Shown: positions 1 through 7,150 of the stretch, in pieces
Layout of the letters: each line of letters starts with the position of its first letter
How positions within the stretch are numbered: the stretch's first letter is position 1
Assembly: GCA_037445555.1 (NCBI GenBank)
Contig: JBBIKG010000006.1
Span: 1 to 64,000 of the forward strand
Direction: 5' to 3'
Length of the DNA: 64,000 bases
DNA from: JAAYJT01 sp037445555
GTDB lineage: Bacteria; Bacteroidota; Bacteroidia; Bacteroidales; JAAYJT01
Translations under genes and position numbers: made by a program
Notes under the pieces: generated by a model
What the model was told of the DNA's origin: nothing
The model's input: the letters and a program-made list of their open reading frames with translations, nothing else
Database searches by the model: none

Positions 1-89
1 TACTGAGCACACTCACACTATACAACACCCGACACTACTCTGGGTTGTGAATTGCTTTTGAATTGTATCTTTGATCTACTGAGCACACT
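1..89 (+). CRISPR. Right-hand end of a type II-C CRISPR array
   Basis: One complete repeat lies at 44-89 (46 bases, beginning GTTGTGAATTGC and ending GAGCACACT). The last 13 bases of a preceding repeat (TACTGAGCACACT) are at 1-13, leaving a 30-base spacer at 14-43. The 46 + 30 spacing is usual for Bacteroidetes type II-C arrays. The sequence after 89 no longer matches spacer-repeat spacing, so 44-89 is the terminal repeat on this side. The repeat begins with the segment that matches the tracrRNA anti-repeat at 5232-5256, so the array is transcribed to the right, toward the converging cas genes. The leader and remaining spacers are left of the window. The exact repeat boundary could be off by one or two bases because only two copies can be compared. 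Confidence 0.88.
45..73 (+). promoter_or_regulatory. Predicted promoter inside the CRISPR repeat
   Basis: The repeat contains TTG at 45-47, then 18 bases, then TATCTTTG at 66-73. This fits the Bacteroidetes vegetative promoter consensus (TTG or TTTG, then TAnnTTTG at about -7). Transcription would begin near 78-80, about ten bases before the next spacer. Repeat-borne promoters are known for type II-C arrays of Neisseria; the assignment here is inferred from the motif only. Confidence 0.5.
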
Positions 90-161
90 ATACCAGGCCA
101 CAAGTTGTTGTTTAGCATGATATTAGCTCAAAAATCAGAAAGAAAAAACGTGCTTGGTCTT

Positions 162-193
162 GTTCGGAATCTAAACAGCTTCCGAACTTTTTT
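162..193 (+). terminator. Intrinsic terminator of the CRISPR array
   Basis: A perfect 8-base stem (GTTCGGAA at 162-169, TTCCGAAC at 180-187) with a 10-base loop is followed by TTTTTT on the plus strand. It stops rightward transcription from the array before it enters cas2. On the minus strand the hairpin has no T tail, so it would not obviously end the cas transcript. It independently supports a rightward array. Confidence 0.75.
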
Positions 194-203
194 ATTTATG
201 GTT

Positions 204-551
204 TCAGAATAGTTCCAATTGTTGGGGTGTACTAGGGCGCTCTGCCATTTCCCGTTTTCTAAAAAACTCCATCATGCCGAATTGCTTATCTGTGAGCGTA
301 AATAGTATGATTTCTCCTTTGGGGGCCAGAAACGACCTCACACGTTTCAGGTGGACATCGGCATTTTCGCGGCTACTGCAATGGCGGACATAAATTGAAT
401 ACTGCAACATGGCAAATCCATCTTTCTGAAGGTTTTTCCTGAATTGCGCATAGTTCTTCCGGTCAAGTTTTGTTTCGGACGGCAAATCAAAAAAAACGAA
501 CACCCACAAAATTTGGTAATGGTTTAGTCGGTTTAATGAAACAGCTTTCAA
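204..551 (-). CDS. cas2: CRISPR-associated endonuclease Cas2, type II-C
   Basis: Cas2 is the central dimer of the Cas1-Cas2 spacer integration complex. The 115-residue protein has the ferredoxin-fold first strand with the conserved aspartate (VFVFFDLP, D22), the block YSIYVRHCSSRENA, and the tail PQQLELF common in type II-C Cas2 of Bacteroidetes. The only start that keeps the full first strand is a TTG at 551; no in-frame ATG lies upstream before the cas1 stop. The gene follows cas1 by four bases and is the last cas gene, as expected for a system with only cas9, cas1 and cas2. Confidence 0.93.
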   Translation of the reverse strand: MKAVSLNRLNHYQILWVFVFFDLPSETKLDRKNYAQFRKNLQKDGFAMLQYSIYVRHCSSRENADVHLKRVRSFLAPKGEIILFTLTDKQFGMMEFFRKREMAERPSTPQQLELF

Positions 552-555
552 ATGA

Positions 556-1455
556 TTAAATCAATGGGTAAAGGATTCGCCTGGACGATCCCTCGAAGCA
601 TGCTGCCAGCGAGGCGGTTGTGCGTTGGGCTGCAACCAACAAAGGACTGCGTTTGTCATCAATAACTACATCGATTGCAGGTATCTGTAGGATACTCTTT
701 TTGATCTCGGGTCTCAACTTCTCATCTTCCGGAAACTCTTCCATGATATTCAAAATCACTTGATCGACCAGTGGACGGTAGGGCTCCATGATATCCGATG
801 CCAGGCACCAGGGATTGTACTTATTTCGATGGTGGATGCCAAAGGCAGGTAGCAATCCGCTGCCAACCAAGGCGCGAGCCATGATAGCGAGAAGCACCGC
901 ATAGCCATAATTAAGAAAGGCATTTGGATAACCACCATCCCGATTACGGGTGAATGATACTCTATTTTCAAAGAACTGTTCCCAGTAGTAGACAGCTGCC
1001 CGGCCTTCGACATTGCCAATGTCACCGCTCTTTACCTGACGAAGCAAATATTGCAATTTGCTGTCATCTTTTCCGAGCAACCTGAGCAAGGCAGCCTGGT
1101 TGCTGATTTTTGCTATGACGGTTTGTTGCCATAGGTTTTTACGAAGAGGTAGTGAAGAATCAATTTGATGGTACAGCTTTTCAGTGAATGCATGATGGGC
1201 ATGTATTGGGAGCATCAGGCTATTGGGCAGATGTTTCTCATCGCAACCAATAACAGCTGTGCAATTTTGTTGTAGCGCGGAAAGCAGTGCATTCGAAAGA
1301 GTTAATTGTGCATTATCGAGTATAACTATGCCTATGTCTTCTATGGGGACAGATACAGGATCTTTATGATCCTTACCAGGGAACTCAATCAGCATCTGAT
1401 TATCTTTTTTGCTCAGGCAAACTGGGTTTCCGAAATACAATGTGCGCTTGATCAA
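556..1455 (-). CDS. cas1: CRISPR-associated integrase Cas1, type II-C
   Basis: Cas1 is the metal-dependent integrase that inserts new spacers. The 299-residue protein has the family's metal ligands: E150 in GNVEGRAAVYYWE, H208 in FGIHHRNKYN, and D221/E224 in SDIMEPYRP. The N-terminus MIKRTLYFGNP is the standard beginning of type II Cas1. Here it is read from a TTG at 1455, as no nearby ATG fits. The gene lies 26 bases after cas9 and 4 bases before cas2, so the three are almost certainly one operon. No csn2 or cas4 is present, which places the system in subtype II-C. Confidence 0.95.
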   Translation of the reverse strand: MIKRTLYFGNPVCLSKKDNQMLIEFPGKDHKDPVSVPIEDIGIVILDNAQLTLSNALLSALQQNCTAVIGCDEKHLPNSLMLPIHAHHAFTEKLYHQIDSSLPLRKNLWQQTVIAKISNQAALLRLLGKDDSKLQYLLRQVKSGDIGNVEGRAAVYYWEQFFENRVSFTRNRDGGYPNAFLNYGYAVLLAIMARALVGSGLLPAFGIHHRNKYNPWCLASDIMEPYRPLVDQVILNIMEEFPEDEKLRPEIKKSILQIPAIDVVIDDKRSPLLVAAQRTTASLAACFEGSSRRILYPLI

Positions 1456-1481
1456 TGGTTCGACTCTGAAGTAATAATTGT

Positions 1482-4400
1482 TTATAATAGGGCTAATTTT
1501 ACTTCCCCAAGATTGCCAACGGTAATCTTAATAGGATTGAGGGCGCTCAAAGCGGGAATGCTTGTCACTCTTACACACTTTTTAAGTTTGGCGTCTTCAC
1601 CCGATTTTACAACCTGGGACACTATGTGGTGTCTGAATGAATAATCCAAAACAGTGATCTTTTGAACCCGGTAAAGGTGGTTGCTCAAATTTATCTTGTC
1701 ATTCGCAATCAATGCTTTATGCAAATCTTCCTGCTCCATTCCAAGAATAAACATTTCATTTTGCTGCATGCTTTCGACAAAGGTACTTCCATCAGGGGGG
1801 AGCTTCTCGAGAAAGGACTGCGGCAAATTAGGATTTTGGGGAAAGATGTGGTTCCAAACCTTATATGGATTCTTAATGATAACCGGTAACCCATAGCGTT
1901 TGCGCTCAACGGCATGCCAAAAGGTGCATACGCGCTCCAGCATATTGCCATCGTTATCCTTGTAAAAAGCGACATGATGGTTGTTACCAGGCATAACAAA
2001 ACCGATTGCTTTGCCGCTTTCATCTCTTTTTAAAGGTTCCACAGAACTCAGGCATGTAAAGCAACGGATAGATCTAATGGCAATCCGTTTTTCAATATCA
2101 TACCACAACGGTTCCTTAAAAGCCTCTTTTTCCCTGCCTTTGTATTGCTCGAAGCGTCGTTGGACGATGCGCTGTATCTGTTTGTCGACGATGTACCGGA
2201 CATCGGTAGGCTTTATATCTTCAATGGGATATTTCTTGACATACTCATCAGAATAACAGGTGGCAAAACTCAATTCGGTTTCATTCTTTTCATCAAGAAA
2301 GATCGGATGCTTTCTCACCGAGGCCAGAGCGAGTTTTGCGTCTCCACCAAATTCGGCCAAACGATTATCGACCAGTCGTTTGATGTAAGGTTTAACGATG
2401 AGGTGTGGGTTGTAAAATAAAAATTTCAGAGGGTGTTTCACCAGGTGTCCATCTTTGAAATCGATTTTTGCTGTTTTGATCTTTCCATAAACGCTTTCAT
2501 CGCTTAGTGGGCCCCGTGGTACAATAATACCATCTTGGGCCAGAATGAATTGGCCACTTTTTCTAACTATCCGTTTACCAACAGTGGCAACCTTTTTGCC
2601 CGCCTTGAATGAAATCAGTATTTCAGCGGCTTTTTGCTCAACTTCTGCTGTAGTGAATGGTCGGTGAATAATCAGATACTTTTCGAGCAAGCTTAGGTTT
2701 TCCCTTAGGTCAAAGGGAACGTTTGCGACCAATTCGAACATCTCATCCCTATTTCCCTGACTACTCAGGTTGTTGATGCGATGAATGAACCCCTGGCGGG
2801 TGCAGGCAATAACCAGGGCATCGATGGCATGGTGCCTGTGATCGTTGCGCTTTGACCAACCACGAATAACCTCACGAATGTGGCTTTGACCGTTGCTTTC
2901 CCATTGAACGGTTTCGGTTAGCCCATGATGCTTGTACAATGGGAATTGCAGGTTATGCAAAACATCATCCCAGCCCCAGATTCTTCGAAGGTATTCAGTT
3001 ACGCTACCGCTTGTGCTCCAGACATTCCGGCAAGCCTGAAATAATATCTCTCTTGATTTTCTTGAGATATATTGCGTTTCACGCATTTGTCGATCAATAA
3101 AATCCTTCGGGATTTTTGCCTGAGGCATTAGCAGCTTATCGCGTTTAACCTTTCCAATCAGCCTGGTCTTGAATAACCTATCGACCCGATGCAGGTATGC
3201 ATCGAATTCAACGGGACCTTTGGATAACATATAATCGTATGCGGTTAGTTTTCCTTTTTTTTCGTTGCAATGACGATGCGAGAGGGTCTTGTTACTCTGA
3301 GAGTCGTCGAATAACGAAGCTTTAGGGATAATGTGTTCCACATCAATACTATCACCACTTAAAGCATCAGTGATTCCGAAGTGCTGACCACAATAAATAC
3401 AAATGGCGTTTATTCTGCTATCCTCGTTATCTATTTCTTTGAACAACCGATATTTAATGACGTTGTTACGGGTTGCACGAATACCAAAGTCCTGTTCGAG
3501 AATTTTCCTGATTTGTTCGTTTTCTCTTTCCCTCTGTTTTAATGATTTGAATGTATCGTTTCTTTCTTCCTTGCTCTGTTTCAATTCCCGCGTAAGCTCA
3601 ACTCTGATCTCATCGGGTTTGCCAAATGAGTCGATTACAGAATTGACCAGGTTTATCATTTGGTTCAAAATTTTTTCGACTACCGGTTGCCGTAGGCTAT
3701 TCTTAGGCAAATTGGGCAATTTATCAAGCAACAGTCTTTGCAAATTTTCTTCTTTGGTAAGGCTGTTCGAATGATTGTATCCGGCGAAGGCGCATGCATC
3801 ACTATACACATACCCCTCCATCAGATAGGGAAGTATTTTTCGAACGGCTTTTACAGACTTGTTTCCAAAACCATTTTTTTTGAAATCGATGGCTGCCAAT
3901 TTTCTTGCGGTTTCGCTATCAAATCCAAATCGTTTTACTAATGCCTTTTCGCACTGATCTAGATCACTTATTGAATAGATCGTATGCCAAAGCTGGTAGA
4001 GCGGCTGTTTTTCGACCAGGGGGCTTATTACCTTTCCTTTTCTCACTTCAATAACTTCACCAGTATTTTGGTCAATTAAGCCAACCTCATCGTTTGTTTC
4101 ATCAATTTCCAAATGAAAATCCAACCAGGCACCAATCTTATCATCATGTTCCATCAGAACGCTTCGGGTGAGGTTGCCCTGAATTCCTCTTTCGATTTGC
4201 TTATTATGGTACCAGCCATCATTTTTGCTTAAGCCCAATAGGTTGTATAGCTCTGAAGCAGTGATTTTTTTATGGTCATTTAAATAGTTAAAAATCCTTT
4301 TTTTATCTTCAATACTGAAATTATAAGAACCGCCATTTTTGTTCTTTAAGTTAAGATTATTAATGGATTCCCAAAGTTTACAAACCTGGAAAAGTGGGGA

Positions 4401-5192
4401 ACTGCGGGGTGCAACACGAGGTCCGGCATGTACTTTCTTACCCCCCTTGTTTATAACATAGAAGCTCTCCAGTTCACAAGTATTTATTAGACTTTTTTGA
4501 AATTTTAATGGACGCTGATGATAAATAATATCGTTTTTGAGCTTGTGAATGAGTTCATCTGTTAAAATGCCCGGATAGTGCTTTTGCTGTTCTGAGCATA
4601 TTGCATCAAACTCTTCAATGTAGGCTTCTCTTGGAAAAACCTGTTGCTTAATTCTGAAATTAGAGTCGTTAACGAGTTCTGCATAGAATTTTTGCGCAAT
4701 GGTAAGCCCCAAATTTTTAATTTCTTGATGCCTGCCTTTAACTTCGGCAACACATTCAGTGTCCTTTTTGTCAAGATTTGCTTCACTCCGGCTGCTCTTA
4801 TAACCTCGTTTTTGGTTTAAGTGATAAAGGATTCTACCAAATTCATTCAATTCAACTCGTCTTATTGTTGCCTCTGCTCTTATCTTCCACAGTCCTAATT
4901 TATCCAATTTGAAAAGATTCTCATCTGGCAGAAAACCATGTTCAATGAGTACCCTGGTTAAGGCTCTTCGCCTAAGTTGATACCTGTCATAACCTTTCCT
5001 TAGCGTGCGTCTGTCTGTTCTTTTCTGGTTTTTCGAGATTTGATTTCCGGATGAGAATTCATCCTTTTCTTCTGTGCTTAAGGGAATAATTCGACATCCC
5101 ATGCCTATAATTTCTTTGCATCCATTCTTTTCAGCGATGAGTGCCCAACCAATCGAAGCAGTTCCTAAATCGAGACCTAAAATTTTTTTCAT
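1482..5192 (-). CDS. cas9: RNA-guided DNA endonuclease Cas9, type II-C
   Basis: Cas9 cuts DNA matching the spacer, guided by crRNA and tracrRNA. The 1236-residue protein has all nuclease motifs: RuvC-I (ILGLDLGTASIGW, D8), an arginine-rich bridge helix from about residue 60, RuvC-II (EIRVELTREL, E532), HNH (IDVEHIIPKASLF, H620) with flanking CxxC and HRHC that may bind zinc, and RuvC-III (HRHHAIDALVIAC, H788 and D791). The rest, from about 920, would be the wedge and PAM-interacting region, but no PAM can be read from it. The start is set at the ATG at 5192 because MKKILGLDLG is the usual N-terminus; an ATG at 5234 would add 14 unrelated residues and overlap the tracrRNA promoter. No nuclease residue is missing, so the enzyme should be active. 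Confidence 0.96.
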   Translation of the reverse strand: MKKILGLDLGTASIGWALIAEKNGCKEIIGMGCRIIPLSTEEKDEFSSGNQISKNQKRTDRRTLRKGYDRYQLRRRALTRVLIEHGFLPDENLFKLDKLGLWKIRAEATIRRVELNEFGRILYHLNQKRGYKSSRSEANLDKKDTECVAEVKGRHQEIKNLGLTIAQKFYAELVNDSNFRIKQQVFPREAYIEEFDAICSEQQKHYPGILTDELIHKLKNDIIYHQRPLKFQKSLINTCELESFYVINKGGKKVHAGPRVAPRSSPLFQVCKLWESINNLNLKNKNGGSYNFSIEDKKRIFNYLNDHKKITASELYNLLGLSKNDGWYHNKQIERGIQGNLTRSVLMEHDDKIGAWLDFHLEIDETNDEVGLIDQNTGEVIEVRKGKVISPLVEKQPLYQLWHTIYSISDLDQCEKALVKRFGFDSETARKLAAIDFKKNGFGNKSVKAVRKILPYLMEGYVYSDACAFAGYNHSNSLTKEENLQRLLLDKLPNLPKNSLRQPVVEKILNQMINLVNSVIDSFGKPDEIRVELTRELKQSKEERNDTFKSLKQRERENEQIRKILEQDFGIRATRNNVIKYRLFKEIDNEDSRINAICIYCGQHFGITDALSGDSIDVEHIIPKASLFDDSQSNKTLSHRHCNEKKGKLTAYDYMLSKGPVEFDAYLHRVDRLFKTRLIGKVKRDKLLMPQAKIPKDFIDRQMRETQYISRKSREILFQACRNVWSTSGSVTEYLRRIWGWDDVLHNLQFPLYKHHGLTETVQWESNGQSHIREVIRGWSKRNDHRHHAIDALVIACTRQGFIHRINNLSSQGNRDEMFELVANVPFDLRENLSLLEKYLIIHRPFTTAEVEQKAAEILISFKAGKKVATVGKRIVRKSGQFILAQDGIIVPRGPLSDESVYGKIKTAKIDFKDGHLVKHPLKFLFYNPHLIVKPYIKRLVDNRLAEFGGDAKLALASVRKHPIFLDEKNETELSFATCYSDEYVKKYPIEDIKPTDVRYIVDKQIQRIVQRRFEQYKGREKEAFKEPLWYDIEKRIAIRSIRCFTCLSSVEPLKRDESGKAIGFVMPGNNHHVAFYKDNDGNMLERVCTFWHAVERKRYGLPVIIKNPYKVWNHIFPQNPNLPQSFLEKLPPDGSTFVESMQQNEMFILGMEQEDLHKALIANDKINLSNHLYRVQKITVLDYSFRHHIVSQVVKSGEDAKLKKCVRVTSIPALSALNPIKITVGNLGEVKLALL

Positions 5193-5220
5193 TGGGTGCT
5201 GTTTTGGGGGGTTTATGCCA

Positions 5221-5228
5221 TATATTTG
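5221..5228 (+). promoter_or_regulatory. Predicted -7 box of the tracrRNA promoter
   Basis: TATATTTG matches TAnnTTTG and sits just before the anti-repeat, placing the tracrRNA start near 5233. No -33 TTG has ideal spacing: the nearest candidates are 14 bases (TTTG at 5203-5206) and 26 bases (TTG at 5192-5194) away. The box lies in the cas9 leader, on the opposite strand. Confidence 0.5.
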
Positions 5229-5231
5229 CAT

Positions 5232-5314
5232 CACAATTCAAAGCAATTCACAATAAGGATTTTTTCCGTTGTGAAAACATTTAAGGCGGTTCTGTGAAAG
5301 CGGGATCGCCTTTT
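5232..5314 (+). ncRNA. tracrRNA of the type II-C system
   Basis: On the plus strand 5232-5256 is complementary to the first part of the CRISPR repeat. The core CAATTCAAAGCAATTCACAA matches the reverse complement of the repeat except for one missing A. It is followed by AATAAGGATTTTTTCC and GTTGTGAAAACATTTAAGG, an arrangement I recognise from other Bacteroidetes tracrRNAs. It ends in a GC-rich hairpin (GGCGGTTC paired with CGGGATCGCC, with wobble pairs) and TTTTCGTTTT, a likely terminator. The RNA is divergent from cas9, starting about 40 bases from its start codon. Ends are estimates. Confidence 0.87.
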
Positions 5315-5387
5315 CGTTTTCATCTGAAACCATGTTGCAGATTAGCGGAATATGACCACATTTTTTGAATCGATCAAAAATTACAAT

Positions 5388-5418
5388 CAAAGTTATATAT
5401 TTTAGGAAGCCACAGCAA
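5388..5418 (-). promoter_or_regulatory. Predicted promoter of the cas9-cas1-cas2 operon
   Basis: Read on the minus strand, TTG (5418-5416), 20 bases, then TAACTTTG (5395-5388) fits the Bacteroidetes promoter consensus with good spacing. Transcription would begin near 5383, giving cas9 a leader of about 190 bases that crosses the entire tracrRNA gene in antisense. No TAnnTTTG box was found closer to cas9 on this strand. Confidence 0.55.
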
Positions 5419-5597
5419 GCCTGCTATTATATACTAAAATAGTTATTGTTGAATAATGCAACTATTTGGAATTGAAATGTCAGCTTTCCCGGTTGTATTA
5501 AATTAAAAAATAAACGCTTCTCATCTCTCCCGGAAGTCCCAGGGGGGTGTGGGGTTGGGATCGGACCAGAGACCGCGCTTGGATTGGCGGGCTTGCC

Positions 5598-5706
5598 CGA
5601 TCGTTATCGGAATTGCTCGGGATCTCGCTGTGCTCGATTTGCTTTCCTGACGCTATTTCGATAGTCATCGGGGTCGGTCGGGATCTCGCTGCGCTCGATA
5701 TGCTTT
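5598..5706. repeat. Degenerate 48-base direct repeat, two copies
   Basis: Copies at 5598-5645 and 5659-5706 match at 40 of 48 positions, 61 bases apart. The best-conserved core is TCGGGATCTCGCTG followed by GCTCGAT and TGCTTT. The GC content is above that of the flanks. It looks like a fragment of a dispersed intergenic repeat; its origin is unknown. Confidence 0.7.
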
Positions 5707-5874
5707 GTTGGCATGCTTGCTGTTGGGGGCTTTGGCGGTCGCGCTCAACAGTGATGTTCGATTAATTAGGAAGTAAGCCAAACCCGGTGGAATCAAAAAG
5801 ACAAATCAACTTGGAGGTCACTACCTTAGAAGTGCCCTGAATAGGGGAGCAACTCACTATTTCAGAGCAATCTG

Positions 5875-7113
5875 TCAGTTTGAAACAAGCGTAGTGATGC
5901 TGGAGGCGGGCACATCGGCCACCAGTACGCCCTTATTGCTCGCTATGGAGGAGCCTTTCTCGAGGCTCTTCGCTGCCGAGGTTACGTAGGGCGTAAATGA
6001 GGCAGCCGGAGTTTCGCCGGTAATAGAAAACTGCAGCGTTCTTGGCGAAATACCATAGTTGAGAATCACAATTATCTGTTTGTTGCCTCCTTTATATGCG
6101 CTTATGTACATGTCGGCATCACCCGTGGGGCTGGCTGTTACCCTCTGGTAGCCATTGCGGATAAACTTGGAAAACTGTGCCATTACAAAGCCGCGTTTGG
6201 TTGGCTGGCTGCTTTCGTCTATAGGTCCGTAGCTGCGCCTGAGGTACCACCACACATAAGCACTGTAGTTAGCCACGGTCATGCAGTCGTGAATATCCTT
6301 ACCGGTTTTTAATGCGCCTTCCCAGGAAGTGTTATTCTCAAGGTGTTCGGTCATCCACACTTCTTTTCCCTTGTTGAGGGCATTTTGGTACCTTGCAAGG
6401 CCACTGCCGTAGATATGCCCGGCTATGATGGAGATGCGTGCGGCGGCCGCCGGATCGTTGAGCATGGGGTCGGTGAACGCCTGGTTGAAATTGAATGATT
6501 CCGCCACCATGAGACGGGTACTGCCTATTTCGGCGGAGTTGTTTTTAACAAAATTCAACATTTCCTCCGAGGTCCAGTCGCATGATTCGTAGGACACCTT
6601 GATATCCGGCTCGTTTTGTACCGAGATACCGTACAGGTCAACACCTCCGCTTTTCAGGAAATCGGCGAAACTTTTCAAATGCAGTGCATATGCTGAATAG
6701 GATGTGGGCTTAAGGCTGCCACCGATAATATTCCCATTGCTCTTAAGGGCTACGGGCGGCGACCAGGGAGCTGCAATGACAAGGGCACCAAGCGCAGATG
6801 CCTTTTGGGCATTGGCCAATTCATCGCCCCAACGGCTGCTGCCTTCAGGTGCAATGCGCAAACGAAGGATGGAAAGCCCGAGCTGGGTTTCGTTGGCATT
6901 GCCAAACAAGGTGGTGGCTTCAGTCTGAGTGAGCGGGCTGATCCATGCGGTAGTTCCTCCAAAACCACGAATGGTCTGATGCGTTTTCGAAAAATCTACA
7001 TAGGATGTAGGCAGCGTTGGGTTGAGCACGGGGTCATCGCCGGGGCGGTCTTTCTTTCGGCAGCCTGTGAGTATCATAACAGCGGCAATGGTGAGGAATA
7101 CTATTTTTCTCAT
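5875..7113 (-). CDS. GH30 glucuronoxylanase, lipoprotein (subfamily 8-like)
   Basis: This 412-residue enzyme should cut the xylan backbone next to glucuronic acid side groups. It starts with a lipoprotein signal (MILTGC, Cys18). The GH30 barrel shows the acid/base glutamate in SVQNEPD (E168) and the nucleophile in WMTEHLE (E256). The motif YVWWYLRRSYGP includes the arginine pair used by GH30_8 enzymes to hold the glucuronate substituent, so glucuronoxylanase is favoured over other GH30 activities. A small beta-sandwich ends the protein, as usual. It is the last gene of the minus-strand cluster, 37 bases after uxuA. The subfamily call rests on motif memory. Confidence 0.88.
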   Translation of the reverse strand: MRKIVFLTIAAVMILTGCRKKDRPGDDPVLNPTLPTSYVDFSKTHQTIRGFGGTTAWISPLTQTEATTLFGNANETQLGLSILRLRIAPEGSSRWGDELANAQKASALGALVIAAPWSPPVALKSNGNIIGGSLKPTSYSAYALHLKSFADFLKSGGVDLYGISVQNEPDIKVSYESCDWTSEEMLNFVKNNSAEIGSTRLMVAESFNFNQAFTDPMLNDPAAAARISIIAGHIYGSGLARYQNALNKGKEVWMTEHLENNTSWEGALKTGKDIHDCMTVANYSAYVWWYLRRSYGPIDESSQPTKRGFVMAQFSKFIRNGYQRVTASPTGDADMYISAYKGGNKQIIVILNYGISPRTLQFSITGETPAASFTPYVTSAAKSLEKGSSIASNKGVLVADVPASSITTLVSN

Positions 7114-7150
7114 GGCAGGTAGTTTGTTGAGGTTTGTAAAAGTATAAGCA

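Larger units (their letters stand above)
5315..5874. other. Non-coding region between CRISPR-Cas and the xylan locus
   Basis: About 560 bases without a credible gene. The left part is AT-rich and holds the predicted cas promoter. From about 5530 to 5760 the sequence becomes GC-rich and contains two copies of a 48-base repeat. An open frame across 5547-5765 exists only because of this repeated GC-rich DNA; its translation has no recognisable features. No clear terminator for the GH30 gene was found. Confidence 0.6.

Noticed and set aside
5193..5234. Longer Cas9 starting at 5234
   Set aside because: The extra 14 residues are not found in Cas9 proteins and overlap the tracrRNA promoter; MKKILGLDLG is the normal start.
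5547..5765. 72-codon open frame on the plus strand
   Set aside because: It lies entirely in the GC-rich repeat region, has no recognisable domain and its apparent regularity comes from the 48-base DNA repeat.
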